Program-made: the position numbers and the translations under genes
The notes under the pieces: generated by a model
Seen by the model: only the letters and a program-made list of their open reading frames with translations
Told to the model about the DNA's origin: nothing
The model's database searches: none
In this document: piece by piece, positions 16,791 to 24,868 of the stretch
Layout: every line of letters begins with the position of its first letter
Numbering within the stretch: the stretch's first letter is position 1
NCBI GenBank assembly: GCA_015231925.1
Contig: JADGAQ010000017.1
Location: 1 to 36,289 of the forward strand
Direction of reading: 5' to 3'
DNA: 36,289 nt
From: Magnetococcales bacterium
GTDB taxonomy: Bacteria; Pseudomonadota; Magnetococcia; Magnetococcales; JADGAQ01

Positions 16791-17285
16791 TCAGACGCCG
16801 TGCAGGCGGTCTTCCAATAGTCCAACCACCCCCTCGATATCCTTCAATCGCGACTCCTTGAGACGGATGCGCGCCTTGACCTGTTCCGGATCGTCTTCGC
16901 TGCCCAACACGGCATATTCCGACATCACCGAGGCGCGCAAACGAGCCACCTCCTCCTGTTTGCGCTCCAGTTGCCGCTGCAGATCGACTCCGGCCTTGAC
17001 GCGATAGGTTTCGAAATGGGCGGAACGGGCATCCATCAAGGCCTGACTCGCCGCGTCGAAACGCCGCTGCCACGCTTTGGCCAACGACTCCTCGGCCAGT
17101 GGGGAAAGGCTGTTCCACTCCTGGGTCAGTCGTCTCAAAGTCGCCATGCTTTTGCGATCCCTGGCCTGACTCACCAGATCCAGAACCTGCTCCACCAGGT
17201 TGTTGCGCCGACGCAGATCGTCTCGCAAACGCCAGTCAGACAATTGTTCGACAGTACCACCCGACGCACCCACCCCTTGGTCCAT
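16791..17285 (-). CDS. DUF349-like coiled-coil protein
   Basis: This highly charged, almost entirely helical protein of 164 residues begins at ATG 17285, 19 bases after the M48 protease stop. The segment around residues 45-90, with LRRLTQEWNSLSP and a following WQRRFDAASQAL, resembles a single DUF349 unit. The rest (about 95-164) is rich in K, E, R and L with heptad spacing. It has no signal peptide and no membrane segment, so it should be cytoplasmic. The function is unknown. A reading frame extending upstream to 17543 overlaps the protease gene and is an artefact. Confidence 0.6.
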   Translation of the reverse strand: MDQGVGASGGTVEQLSDWRLRDDLRRRNNLVEQVLDLVSQARDRKSMATLRRLTQEWNSLSPLAEESLAKAWQRRFDAASQALMDARSAHFETYRVKAGVDLQRQLERKQEEVARLRASVMSEYAVLGSEDDPEQVKARIRLKESRLKDIEGVVGLLEDRLHGV

Positions 17286-17304
17286 ACCGCTTATCCCCGT
17301 TCTT

Positions 17305-18279
17305 TCAGGAAAAGGACAACGACTTGCGCAAACGGCCATCCAGAACAGGAAGCTTGGAACCGCCCGCATGACGGGGCAGTTCCTTGTCCAACTTCTCCAG
17401 TCTGGAGGCCAACGAAGGATGGGTCGAGTAGAAGACCGAAGTCGATTGCCCCATGCGCTTCTGCAGCCCGGCCAGATAACCCCGATAGGCGGGCAGATTG
17501 TAGCCTGCCATATAGAGATAGCGCAGCCCCTGGGCATCCGCATCGAATTCCAGCGACTGGTCCAACCCGTGGGTGAAGAGCTTGTCGGATACTTCCCCCA
17601 CCAGATTGCGAAACATGCCGGGATCCTGTTTCATCACGGAAACGGTCAACTCCGAAGCGTTGGAGAGCAGCGCCGACCGCTGAATGGTTTCCAGCATGTG
17701 CCGCCGGGAGACGTGGGCGATCTCATGGGCCAGAACCCCGGCCAGCTGAGCCTCGTTCTCCACCCGCCGCAACAGACCCCGTGTCACCAGGATATACCCT
17801 CCCGGCGCGGCAAAGGCATTCTCTTCATCACTGTTGAGGATGGCAAAGCGGTAGCCCAGTTCCGGGCGGTCCGAAAACTGCGCCACGGTTCGCCCCACCA
17901 GATTGAGATACTTCTGCATGGCGGGGTTGACATACTCCCCGCCGAACCGGTTGAATGCCTCCAAGGCGATGGCCCGCCCGATGGCCACTTCTTCTTCGAT
18001 GCCGATGGGCTGCAGGGCCCGAACCGTGTTGAGCCCCTTCTTCACCAGATCCAGCTTGCTGCGATCCACGCCGATCAAACCACCCAGGCCATCGACCAGA
18101 CCGGGTGACTGCCCGCTCTCCTGTGAAGCGGGAGCCGCCGGGCGGTTGGAACCGGACGGCGGAGCCGCCGGTGTTCCCAAGCCCTGCTTGACCACCTCAT
18201 CCAGAAAACCCGCCTCACCCAGAGCCACCCAACCCATCAAAAGGGCGCAGCCCAACATACCTGTTCCGGTGCGGTTCAT
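17305..18279 (-). CDS. M48-family zinc metalloprotease, exported
   Basis: This 324-residue protein starts with a probable signal peptide: N-terminal Arg, hydrophobic MLGCALLMGWVALG, cut near residue 23. A cysteine at position 11 lies inside the hydrophobic stretch, so a lipobox is not convincing. After a Pro/Ser-rich linker, the peptidase domain (about 90-280) holds the zinc site HEIAH (185-189) and the third ligand E244 in the LEFDADAQGLRY segment. The family, which includes BepA and LoiP, acts in the periplasm on misfolded outer-membrane proteins. The start ATG overlaps the stop of the SH3-domain gene (ATGA), so expression is coupled. Confidence 0.88.
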   Translation of the reverse strand: MNRTGTGMLGCALLMGWVALGEAGFLDEVVKQGLGTPAAPPSGSNRPAAPASQESGQSPGLVDGLGGLIGVDRSKLDLVKKGLNTVRALQPIGIEEEVAIGRAIALEAFNRFGGEYVNPAMQKYLNLVGRTVAQFSDRPELGYRFAILNSDEENAFAAPGGYILVTRGLLRRVENEAQLAGVLAHEIAHVSRRHMLETIQRSALLSNASELTVSVMKQDPGMFRNLVGEVSDKLFTHGLDQSLEFDADAQGLRYLYMAGYNLPAYRGYLAGLQKRMGQSTSVFYSTHPSLASRLEKLDKELPRHAGGSKLPVLDGRLRKSLSFS

Positions 18280-18794
18280 TTGGCACCTCCTGCAAACTCA
18301 CCAACCCGACCCTCTTCCTGGAAACGCAGCAGTTCATCCGGGTTTACCTGCAACCGCTCCATGCGTTCCACCGAGGCCATGGGATCACCCGCCAGTCGCT
18401 GATTGCGGGCGTAATCCTCCGAAACCTCCCGCAAGCCCCGGATACTGCCACCGGAACGGCTCTCTTTGGCATAAACCGATCCGCCGCCGCCCAAGGCCCC
18501 CAGGAGATCCCCTCCGCCGCTTGCGCCGGCGGGTTTTTCGCTGCCGAATTTGAAGCGGTTGGCCCAACCGGTGGCCCCGTTGGGCAGTTTGACCTGTACG
18601 TTACGCTCATCCTGTTTGAGGACTTCGACCGCGGCGCCCGCTTCCACGGTAGCCACCTTGGCCGACAAGGGGGAGGGATCACGGGTCACGGTGACCGTGC
18701 TTTTGGCGTACTGCACCCCCCCTCCCCAGGCCGTCGAGAGAGTCGCCCCCAGCAGAAGCACCAGTGCCGCACCCAACGTCACGCCTCGCTTCAT
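18276..18794 (-). CDS. Exported bacterial SH3-domain protein
   Basis: This 172-residue protein has a signal peptide (MKRGVTLGAALVLLLGATLSTAWG) and then one SH3-like domain at about 30-86 (VTRDPSPLSAKVATVEAGAAVEVL, ending GATGWANRFKF). A Gly-rich linker and a charged helical tail follow. Such domains bind cell-wall peptides. GGAGG precedes ATG 18794; a much longer frame reaching back to 19322 runs through the upstream phosphatase gene and is rejected. It directly precedes, and is coupled to, an M48 protease, suggesting a periplasmic pair in envelope quality control. Confidence 0.8.
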   Translation of the reverse strand: MKRGVTLGAALVLLLGATLSTAWGGGVQYAKSTVTVTRDPSPLSAKVATVEAGAAVEVLKQDERNVQVKLPNGATGWANRFKFGSEKPAGASGGGDLLGALGGGGSVYAKESRSGGSIRGLREVSEDYARNQRLAGDPMASVERMERLQVNPDELLRFQEEGRVGEFAGGAK

Positions 18795-18811
18795 ACCCAC
18801 CTCCGTTGCCG

Positions 18812-19573
18812 TCACCAGAGCATTCGGGGAGCCCACACCCGCAAAGGCAACCGACTGCCGTAGCCGCCGTCCCAGGATGCCTCCGACTGACAGCCCACCG
18901 CACGAGCCAGGGCCCAGCCCGCCGCCACATCCCAGAACATGATGTTCTCTTCCCGATAGGCTTCCAGGCGGCCCGCTGCAACATAGGCCAGGGAGAGCGC
19001 GGCGCTGCCCAGCAGTCGGACTTTGCGAAAGCCCTGGATCTCCCCGATGAAACGCCCCAGCCCCTCGCTGGAAAAGTCGCTGCGCACCGGAAATCCGGTC
19101 CCCAGCACCCCCTGTTTGCGATCCACCACCGATGAGGGCGATAACGGTTGTCCGTTCAGCCAGGCCCCCTCCCCCACCACTCCCGAAAAGAGTTCCTGAC
19201 GTTGCCAGTCGTAGACCACCCCCAGGAGCGGCTCCCGATCCTGGTAGAGGGCAAGGCTCACCGCTGAAAAGGGGATGCCTTGCAAATAGTTGAGCGAGCC
19301 GTCCAACGGATCGACGATCCAACAGGGCTCCCCGCTCGCCGCTTGACGCAGGTTGCCCGACTCCTCGCTGTAGACCCCCAACCCCGTCAAGCGCGACAGA
19401 AGGTCAAAGATCAGGGCCTCGGCAGCCCGATCGGCCTTGAGCTTGACATCGTGGCCTGCCGCTTGCTCGACGTGACGCAGGTCCGGCTGCCCCCCGACCC
19501 GCAACATCTGCCCCGCCGCCAATGCCGCCGCTTCCCCGCTGGCCAGCAACGTCTTCGCATCGGGCCGGTTCAC
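18812..19573 (-). CDS. Inositol-monophosphatase-family sugar phosphatase
   Basis: This 253-residue member of the Li+-sensitive, Mg2+-dependent phosphatase superfamily carries the metal site: E70/E71 in YSEESG, D88 and D91 in WIVDPLDGSLNY, and D215 in FWDVAAGW. Such enzymes dephosphorylate inositol, nucleotides (CysQ), histidinol or sugars. The start overlaps the 2-hydroxyacid dehydrogenase stop by 4 bases. Because it ends a sugar-biosynthesis run that has an isomerase and a KdsB-type transferase but no KdsC-like phosphatase, removal of phosphate from a sugar acid intermediate is a reasonable guess, not shown. Confidence 0.8.
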   Translation of the reverse strand: MNRPDAKTLLASGEAAALAAGQMLRVGGQPDLRHVEQAAGHDVKLKADRAAEALIFDLLSRLTGLGVYSEESGNLRQAASGEPCWIVDPLDGSLNYLQGIPFSAVSLALYQDREPLLGVVYDWQRQELFSGVVGEGAWLNGQPLSPSSVVDRKQGVLGTGFPVRSDFSSEGLGRFIGEIQGFRKVRLLGSAALSLAYVAAGRLEAYREENIMFWDVAAGWALARAVGCQSEASWDGGYGSRLPLRVWAPRMLW

Positions 19574-20487
19574 AGCAGCCCCGCTTCCCGCAGCCCCGCC
19601 AACAGGTTGAGAGAGGTATCCGTCTCCATCTGCAGCCGCCCTTCCGTGGTATAGGAACCGACGTGGGGGGTCAGCAACACCTGTTCAAAACTGCACAGCG
19701 CACCCTGATAGGGCTCCTTGACGAAGGTGTCGATCCAGGCCCCGGCGATGCGACCCTCCCGGAGCGCCTCTACCAGGGCCTCCTCGTCGATCAATCCGCC
19801 ACGAGCCGCATTCAGCAGAAAGACACCGGGCTTCATGGCGGCAATCGCCTCGCGACCCAGCAGCTCCTTTTCGCCGCTGCAGTGCAGGGAAATCACGTCC
19901 GCCCGCCCCAAAGCCGCCTTGAAGTCCGCCTCCGACACCGTTTCCGCTCCCCGATAGAGCGGATCACTGACCATCAACTCCGCGCCGAAGGCCATCAGCA
20001 ACTCCCCCACCGCCTGGCCGATGCGGCCATAGCCGATCATCAACACCCGCATCCCCGCCAACTGGCGTCCCACCCGTTTTTCCCAGCGTCCGGCCCGCAA
20101 GCCCCGATCCATGCGTCCCACATCACGAATCAGGGTCAGCAGACAGCCGAGGGTCAACTCCGCCACGGCGCGCGTCGGTCCGTTGGGGGTGGAATAGACC
20201 CGAATACCCAGTTCCCTGGCCGTCTCCTGATCCACGTTGGACATGCCGGACCCACAGCGGGAGATGACCTTCAAATCGGGCAGCGCCGTCAATACCGGCC
20301 GATCCAGCGGTTCCAGACCGGCGATCAACCCCTGCACGCCGGGCAGCAGAACCAGCAACTCCTCACGGGTAAGCTTGCGCCCGTAGGGATTGGGCAGCAC
20401 TTCGCAACCCGCCTCCCGCAAAACCCGCAACGGCGCATCATTCTCCTTGCCGAACGAGGAGGGTCCCAACAAGACTTTGGCCACCAT
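19570..20487 (-). CDS. D-2-hydroxyacid dehydrogenase (SerA-like)
   Basis: This 305-residue NAD-dependent dehydrogenase has the catalytic core of phosphoglycerate dehydrogenase without a regulatory ACT domain. Seen in order: RCGSGMSNVD near 80 (substrate loop), GYGRIGQAVGELL (NAD loop) near 140, LNAARGGLIDEEAL and LTPHVGSYT with the catalytic His. ATG 20487 shares one base with the previous stop (TGATG), which decides it over an in-frame ATG at 20517. In this sugar cluster it may oxidise or reduce a 2-hydroxy/2-keto acid rather than make serine. The substrate is not readable from the sequence. Confidence 0.82.
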   Translation of the reverse strand: MVAKVLLGPSSFGKENDAPLRVLREAGCEVLPNPYGRKLTREELLVLLPGVQGLIAGLEPLDRPVLTALPDLKVISRCGSGMSNVDQETARELGIRVYSTPNGPTRAVAELTLGCLLTLIRDVGRMDRGLRAGRWEKRVGRQLAGMRVLMIGYGRIGQAVGELLMAFGAELMVSDPLYRGAETVSEADFKAALGRADVISLHCSGEKELLGREAIAAMKPGVFLLNAARGGLIDEEALVEALREGRIAGAWIDTFVKEPYQGALCSFEQVLLTPHVGSYTTEGRLQMETDTSLNLLAGLREAGLL

Positions 20488-21107
20488 CACGCCCTCGCCA
20501 AACGCTGATAAAGACAATCCGTGATCACATGATCCATGATCATGTGAACGTCTTCCACCGGTCCGTACTCACCCCGGGCGGTGCGGGCGATGATGACGGC
20601 ATCCGCCTCCCTGGCCAGCACCCCACCGTCAAAGCCCACCAGCGCCACGGTGGTGCCACCCCGGCTCTTGGCCATGCGCAGGGCCTTGATCACATTGGCG
20701 CTGTTGCCGCTGGCGGAGATGACCACCAGGAGATCCCCTTCCTGAAAAAGATTGGTCATCTGATTGGTAAAAATGCTCTCGTATCCGTGATCGTTTCCCG
20801 CCGCCGTGATATAAGAGACGTTGTCCGCCAAACCCAGGGAGCGGAAACCCGCCACTCCGGCCTTGCGGCCCACCTCCGACAAATCCTGGGCAAAGTGGGA
20901 AGCCGTGGCCGCGCTGCCACCATTGCCGGCGAAAAAGATGGTGCGACCCTTGGCCCGCGCCTCCAGAAAAAGGTTCACCACCCGCTCGACACTGTCGGCA
21001 TCGATCGCCGTCAAAACCCGGTTGAGAAAATCGACATACTGGCGATAATGGTCCGCAAAAGCCGCCTGGGCATTGACCTCTCGTCCGGGTGAAGCCTGCT
21101 CACTCAT
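20487..21107 (-). CDS. GmhA-like SIS-domain sugar phosphate isomerase
   Basis: This 206-residue SIS protein resembles phosphoheptose isomerase. The sugar-phosphate binding loop FAGNGGSAATASHFAQDL lies near 50-67 and the second loop ISASGNSANVIKAL near 118-131. A C-terminal helix with EDVHMIMDHVI matches the GmhA segment carrying the catalytic His. AAGGAAA precedes ATG 21107; an in-frame ATG at 21131 lacks a site. It overlaps the previous gene by 8 bases. GmhA makes D-glycero-D-manno-heptose 7-phosphate from sedoheptulose 7-phosphate, but no other heptose gene is in the window, so a related ketose/aldose conversion is equally possible. Confidence 0.8.
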   Translation of the reverse strand: MSEQASPGREVNAQAAFADHYRQYVDFLNRVLTAIDADSVERVVNLFLEARAKGRTIFFAGNGGSAATASHFAQDLSEVGRKAGVAGFRSLGLADNVSYITAAGNDHGYESIFTNQMTNLFQEGDLLVVISASGNSANVIKALRMAKSRGGTTVALVGFDGGVLAREADAVIIARTARGEYGPVEDVHMIMDHVITDCLYQRLARA

Positions 21108-22122
21108 GTTTTTTTCCTTTTCTGGCTGCAATGCGCATATAGGAACTCAGCCGGTTTTCCTGCAAATAGAGTTGCAGATCGGCCAAGGCCCTTTCATCCC
21201 CGCGTTGGCGGAAAAAATAGTCCCAAAACGGGATCTTCACTTCGGGACGCTCCCGAAGAACGTGTGCCACCATCTCAACATCCAGCAACCCCGGCGTACT
21301 GACCTCGACCACCTCCAGCCCCAGGCCTTCGAGCAATCTCTGGATGGTTTCGGCGCTGAACAACGTCAACCGGTCCAACGGCAGCAGGTTGGGAGCCAAC
21401 TCCCGCAACAACAGATATTCAAAGCCGCTGGCCGCCGAGGTGATGATGAAGAGCAGTCCATTCTCCCTCAAACAGCGCACCGCTTCAACCAATACCCCTG
21501 CCGGGTCGTGAACCTTCTCCAGGCAGTTGAAGAGGGACAGACAGTCCAGCCCCTCTTCCGCCACCTCGTCGAATCCCGCCACCACCTCGGGGGTGAGGTT
21601 CGAGCCCCCGGCAAGCGGCGTCAGCGGGGCAATTGCCAGAATGCTGTCGAAACAGCGGCTCCCTTCCACCCGCCGCAACCAGTCGGAACCATCGCTGCGA
21701 TAGTCCGCATAGCGCCGCAGGGCAGCGGGGCTTTCGTCCACGGTCTCCGCGATCCACTGCAACTGGGATTGGAAGATGTTGCGCCAGCGGGACTCCGACA
21801 AACTCCCCGAAAAGAGTTCCCGGCGAAACCGGGCCGCGCCACCCTCCCGCGCCACCCGCTCCAGATCGGCTTGCGCCGGGAGTGGCGATATGAAAAGCGT
21901 ATGGCAACCCGGACAGCGCCGATAGGCGAATCCCTGCTTGCCGAAACTCTCCGCAACCTCCTCCCGACCGCAGCCGGGACACGGACGGGACAACCACGCC
22001 TGCCGACTCCCCTCCAGAAACCGTTTGCCATCCTCTTCAAGCAGTCGGGCGTACTCCTCGTACTGCTCCCGAGGGCGCAGTTCCCGTTGCTGAACCTCTT
22101 CCAGATTGACGGTGGTCTTCAT
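21100..22122 (-). CDS. Zinc-ribbon protein with a divergent methyltransferase-like domain
   Basis: This 340-residue protein has a zinc ribbon at 48-73 (C48, C51, C70, C73; CPGCG and CPGCH) like those in front of many sugar and tailoring methyltransferases. The later segment FNCLEKVHDPAGVLVEAVRC followed by NGLLFIITSA matches the post-motif region of class I methyltransferases. The glycine-rich S-adenosylmethionine loop normally ahead of it is missing: where D-x-G-x-G-x-G is expected the chain reads LAIAPLTPLAGG. It may therefore be a non-catalytic or altered member. It overlaps its neighbours at both ends (4 and 8 bases). Confidence 0.6.
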   Translation of the reverse strand: MKTTVNLEEVQQRELRPREQYEEYARLLEEDGKRFLEGSRQAWLSRPCPGCGREEVAESFGKQGFAYRRCPGCHTLFISPLPAQADLERVAREGGAARFRRELFSGSLSESRWRNIFQSQLQWIAETVDESPAALRRYADYRSDGSDWLRRVEGSRCFDSILAIAPLTPLAGGSNLTPEVVAGFDEVAEEGLDCLSLFNCLEKVHDPAGVLVEAVRCLRENGLLFIITSAASGFEYLLLRELAPNLLPLDRLTLFSAETIQRLLEGLGLEVVEVSTPGLLDVEMVAHVLRERPEVKIPFWDYFFRQRGDERALADLQLYLQENRLSSYMRIAARKGKKHE

Positions 22123-23180
22123 GGCCCGGACTCCGGGGAGGCGGGCCGCATGGATCCGTTGGCGTCACCCTGGTAAATGGACCGCACCAGTTTCATCACC
22201 GCCAGAGCATCCCGGGAGGAGCCCGATTCCACGGTGCGGTTCTCCAGGACACATCGCACGAAGGCATCCACCTCCAGGGCCCAGGAGTGGTCGTCATCGT
22301 AATGGGTCACGGACTCCTGCGGATTCGGCAGCGGATAACCCTCTTCGTCAAAACGGGAACGGGCCACGATCATCGACTCTCGACCATAGGTCCGGGTCGA
22401 GGAGAGGATGCCGCTGATGGAAAGATATCCCTTTTCGAGATAAATATCCAAAAGAAAGGTATGACGCCATTGGGTGGCGGATGAATGGATCATCGCCGTC
22501 TGCCCCATGCGGTTGCGCATGATGGCGAAGGCGTTGTCCTCCACCGGAACGTTCCAGTAGGCGGTATTGACGAAGCTCTTGATCTCCTGGAATTCCCCCA
22601 CGAAGAGATGGAAGAGATCCAGCATGTGGATACCCTGGTCGATCAGGATGCCCCCGCCCGAACGGCTCGGATCGTTGCGCCAGTTGCGGTCGAATCCGGG
22701 CCCTCCCGCCTTGCCGTAGACACCCCGCATCCAGAGAATGTTCCCCAGACGCTTGCGATCCACCAGGGACTTGGCATCCATGATGGCCTGATGGTACCGG
22801 TGGTTGAAACCGAACATGAGCCGGCTGGAGGGATGAGCCGCCTCCGCGACCATCATGCGCTCCACATCCTCCACGCTGCGTCCCGGCGGTTTCTCGCAAA
22901 AGACGTGCAGTCCGGATTCGAGACCGCAAACGGCGATGTCGGGAATGAACTCGTTGGTGGTGCAGACAAAAAGCAGGTCCGGCTTCTCCTCCAGCACGTC
23001 CCGCCAGTCGGCGTGAAACCGGCACCCTTCCGGCAACGGTCCGGAGGGGCCGTTCACGTCGCATACCGAAACCAGCTCCAGTCGGGGATGGGCTTCGATA
23101 CAGGCCTGCCGGATCCGCCCCACCTTGCCGTGTCCGACCACCGCCGCCCGCAATTTGCTGCCATGCCAAGTGGTTGTCAT
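22119..23180 (-). CDS. Gfo/Idh/MocA-family sugar dehydrogenase (first)
   Basis: This 353-residue NAD(P)-dependent oxidoreductase has a Rossmann loop VVGHGKVGRIRQACI at about 14-28 and the EKPPGRS signature near 95. The C-terminal Gfo/Idh domain contains the GGGILIDQGIHMLDL stretch with the conserved Asp and His. The family oxidises or reduces sugars, often UDP-N-acetylhexosaminuronates or keto sugars in O-antigen pathways. AAGGAAAG precedes ATG 23180. It follows the cytidylyltransferase by 57 bases and overlaps the methyltransferase-like gene (ATGA). Substrate is not readable from sequence. Confidence 0.85.
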   Translation of the reverse strand: MTTTWHGSKLRAAVVGHGKVGRIRQACIEAHPRLELVSVCDVNGPSGPLPEGCRFHADWRDVLEEKPDLLFVCTTNEFIPDIAVCGLESGLHVFCEKPPGRSVEDVERMMVAEAAHPSSRLMFGFNHRYHQAIMDAKSLVDRKRLGNILWMRGVYGKAGGPGFDRNWRNDPSRSGGGILIDQGIHMLDLFHLFVGEFQEIKSFVNTAYWNVPVEDNAFAIMRNRMGQTAMIHSSATQWRHTFLLDIYLEKGYLSISGILSSTRTYGRESMIVARSRFDEEGYPLPNPQESVTHYDDDHSWALEVDAFVRCVLENRTVESGSSRDALAVMKLVRSIYQGDANGSMRPASPESGP

Positions 23181-23237
23181 GGAATTTCTTTCCTTGGCTG
23201 TCCCTTCCGCACCCGATCCCCGCAGCTTCCGGGTATT

Positions 23238-24026
23238 CTACCCCCGGCCCGAATCGGCATAGAGCGGAAAGAGATCATCCTGGAGCATCAAGGCCTCGGC
23301 CCGCCCCAAATCCGCAGGCGTATCCACCCCCACGGTGGCATAAGGCGTCACCACCAGCCGTACCGGGTAGCCGTGTTCCACGGGCCGCATCATGTCCACC
23401 GACTCCAGAGCTTCCAAAGGCGTGGGACTCAAGGCGGAAAAGGTCTCCAGAAAGTGGCGGCGAAAGGCGATGATGCCCAGTTGTTTGTTCTTCCCGGACA
23501 AGCCGCTTCCGGGCGCCTTCTTGAGGGAGGGAATGGCCTCGCGGGAGTAGTAGAGCGCATTGCCCGCCAGATTGCCCACCACCTTGACCACATGGGCGCT
23601 GTGATACTCCTCCTCGCTGCGCAGGGGGCTGACCAGGTCGCAGCACAACAGGGCGGGATCGTGGAAAAACGGCTCCACCAACGCCGTCAGCATCTCCGGT
23701 CGCACCAGGGGCATGTCCCCCTGAACATTGACCACCACGTCGTCCATTCCAAGGCCCGGAATGCGGGAGACCGCCTCGGCCACCCGGTCGGTGCAACGCT
23801 CGTGGCAATCGGAGGTCATCACCGCCTCTCCGCCGAAACGCTGCACTTCCTCCATGATCGCCTGGTCGCAGGTGGCCACGATCACCCGTTCCAGCGCCGG
23901 ACACCGCGCCGTGCGACGTCGCACATGCTCGATCATGGAGAGCCCACGAATCGGCGCCAGGGGCTTGCCGGGATACCGGCTGGATGCCATGCGCGCCGGA
24001 ATGACCGCCACAATTCGCAAAGCCAT
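23238..24026 (-). CDS. KdsB-family CMP-sugar synthetase
   Basis: This 262-residue cytidylyltransferase couples CTP to a 3-deoxy-ulosonic acid. It follows 3-deoxy-manno-octulosonate cytidylyltransferase: PARMASSRYPGKPLAPI (10-26) binds CTP, VATCDQAI is close to the KdsB consensus, VVNVQGDMPLVRP carries the metal-binding Asp, and VGVDTPADLGRAE is the C-terminal signature. The length fits KdsB (about 250). Housekeeping KdsB usually sits with Kdo or lipid A genes; here it follows an aldolase and lies amid sugar-modifying genes, so it may activate a Kdo-like sugar specific to this cluster. Confidence 0.85.
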   Translation of the reverse strand: MALRIVAVIPARMASSRYPGKPLAPIRGLSMIEHVRRRTARCPALERVIVATCDQAIMEEVQRFGGEAVMTSDCHERCTDRVAEAVSRIPGLGMDDVVVNVQGDMPLVRPEMLTALVEPFFHDPALLCCDLVSPLRSEEEYHSAHVVKVVGNLAGNALYYSREAIPSLKKAPGSGLSGKNKQLGIIAFRRHFLETFSALSPTPLEALESVDMMRPVEHGYPVRLVVTPYATVGVDTPADLGRAEALMLQDDLFPLYADSGRG

Positions 24027-24063
24027 GATTCAATCCCCGCTACGGACAAAAATCACCGAACCG

Positions 24064-24846
24064 TCACTTGCCCCGAACAGCCAGCAAGGCCTCGCGGCTG
24101 AACTGTCCAAGATAGATGAAATCGACCCCCAACGCCATAAAGCCGTAGCCGTGGGAGAGCTTTTCAACGGCCTTTTGCGTATCCGGCTGCACCAGATGGA
24201 AACCCGCCGGTTTCTTGCCCTGGCGGACCGCCTGATCGATGCGATCGAGGGCCTTTTTCACCTAGGGATGTTCGAACTGCCCCGGCAACCCCAAAGAGCC
24301 GGAGAGATCATAGGGTCCGACGATAAAACCGTCCACCCCCTCCACCTCCAGAATGGCCTCCAGATTTTCCACCGCCTGGATATGTTCCACCTGAATGATG
24401 ACCCGGCTGCCCTCTTTGGCCCAGGCCATGTAGGCATCGAATCCGGCGCCGTAATCCTGCGCCCGGGCCAGGCCCACGCCACGCGCCCCGACCGGGGGAT
24501 ATTTCACGGCGGCCACCGCACGGCGGGCATCTTCCGCCGTATTGACCATGGGCACCACCACACCGCTGGCCCCGGAGTCCATGACCCGTTTGATCAGCAC
24601 CGCATCGTTCCAGGCCACGCGCACCAGGACGGGTATCCCGCTCAGGTGGATGGCCATGATCATCTCCTGGGCCACGGAAAAATCGATGGCGCTGTGTTCC
24701 ATGTCCAGCACCAGCCAGTCGAAACCGGCTCTGGCCATGATCTCCGCCACCGAGGTGTGCCCGATGCTCACCCAGGATCCGATGCTCGGAGAGCCGTCGG
24801 AACGCCGTGCGTTCCAGGTTACCGGAAGGAATGTTCCACCATTCAT
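24064..24846 (-). pseudogene. HpcH/HpaI-family aldolase interrupted by an amber codon
   Basis: The full frame would be 260 residues, but codon 195 is TAG (24264-24262). Coding signal continues in the same frame straight after it (KKALDRIDQAVRQG to the TAA-end at 24064). The first part carries the family motifs VLDMEHSAID, GVVVPMVNTAEDARRAV and a metal-binding QVEHIQAVENL, then GPYDLSGSLG. The usual residues here are HPEV, so GAG to TAG is the simplest explanation. The family adds pyruvate to, or removes it from, an aldehyde to form 2-keto-3-deoxy acids. AGGTGG lies ahead of ATG 24846. It is read as a recent nonsense mutation, a sequencing error, or an amber codon read through. Confidence 0.75.
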
Positions 24847-24868
24847 GAAAGTCCACCTTTATCCGTCA

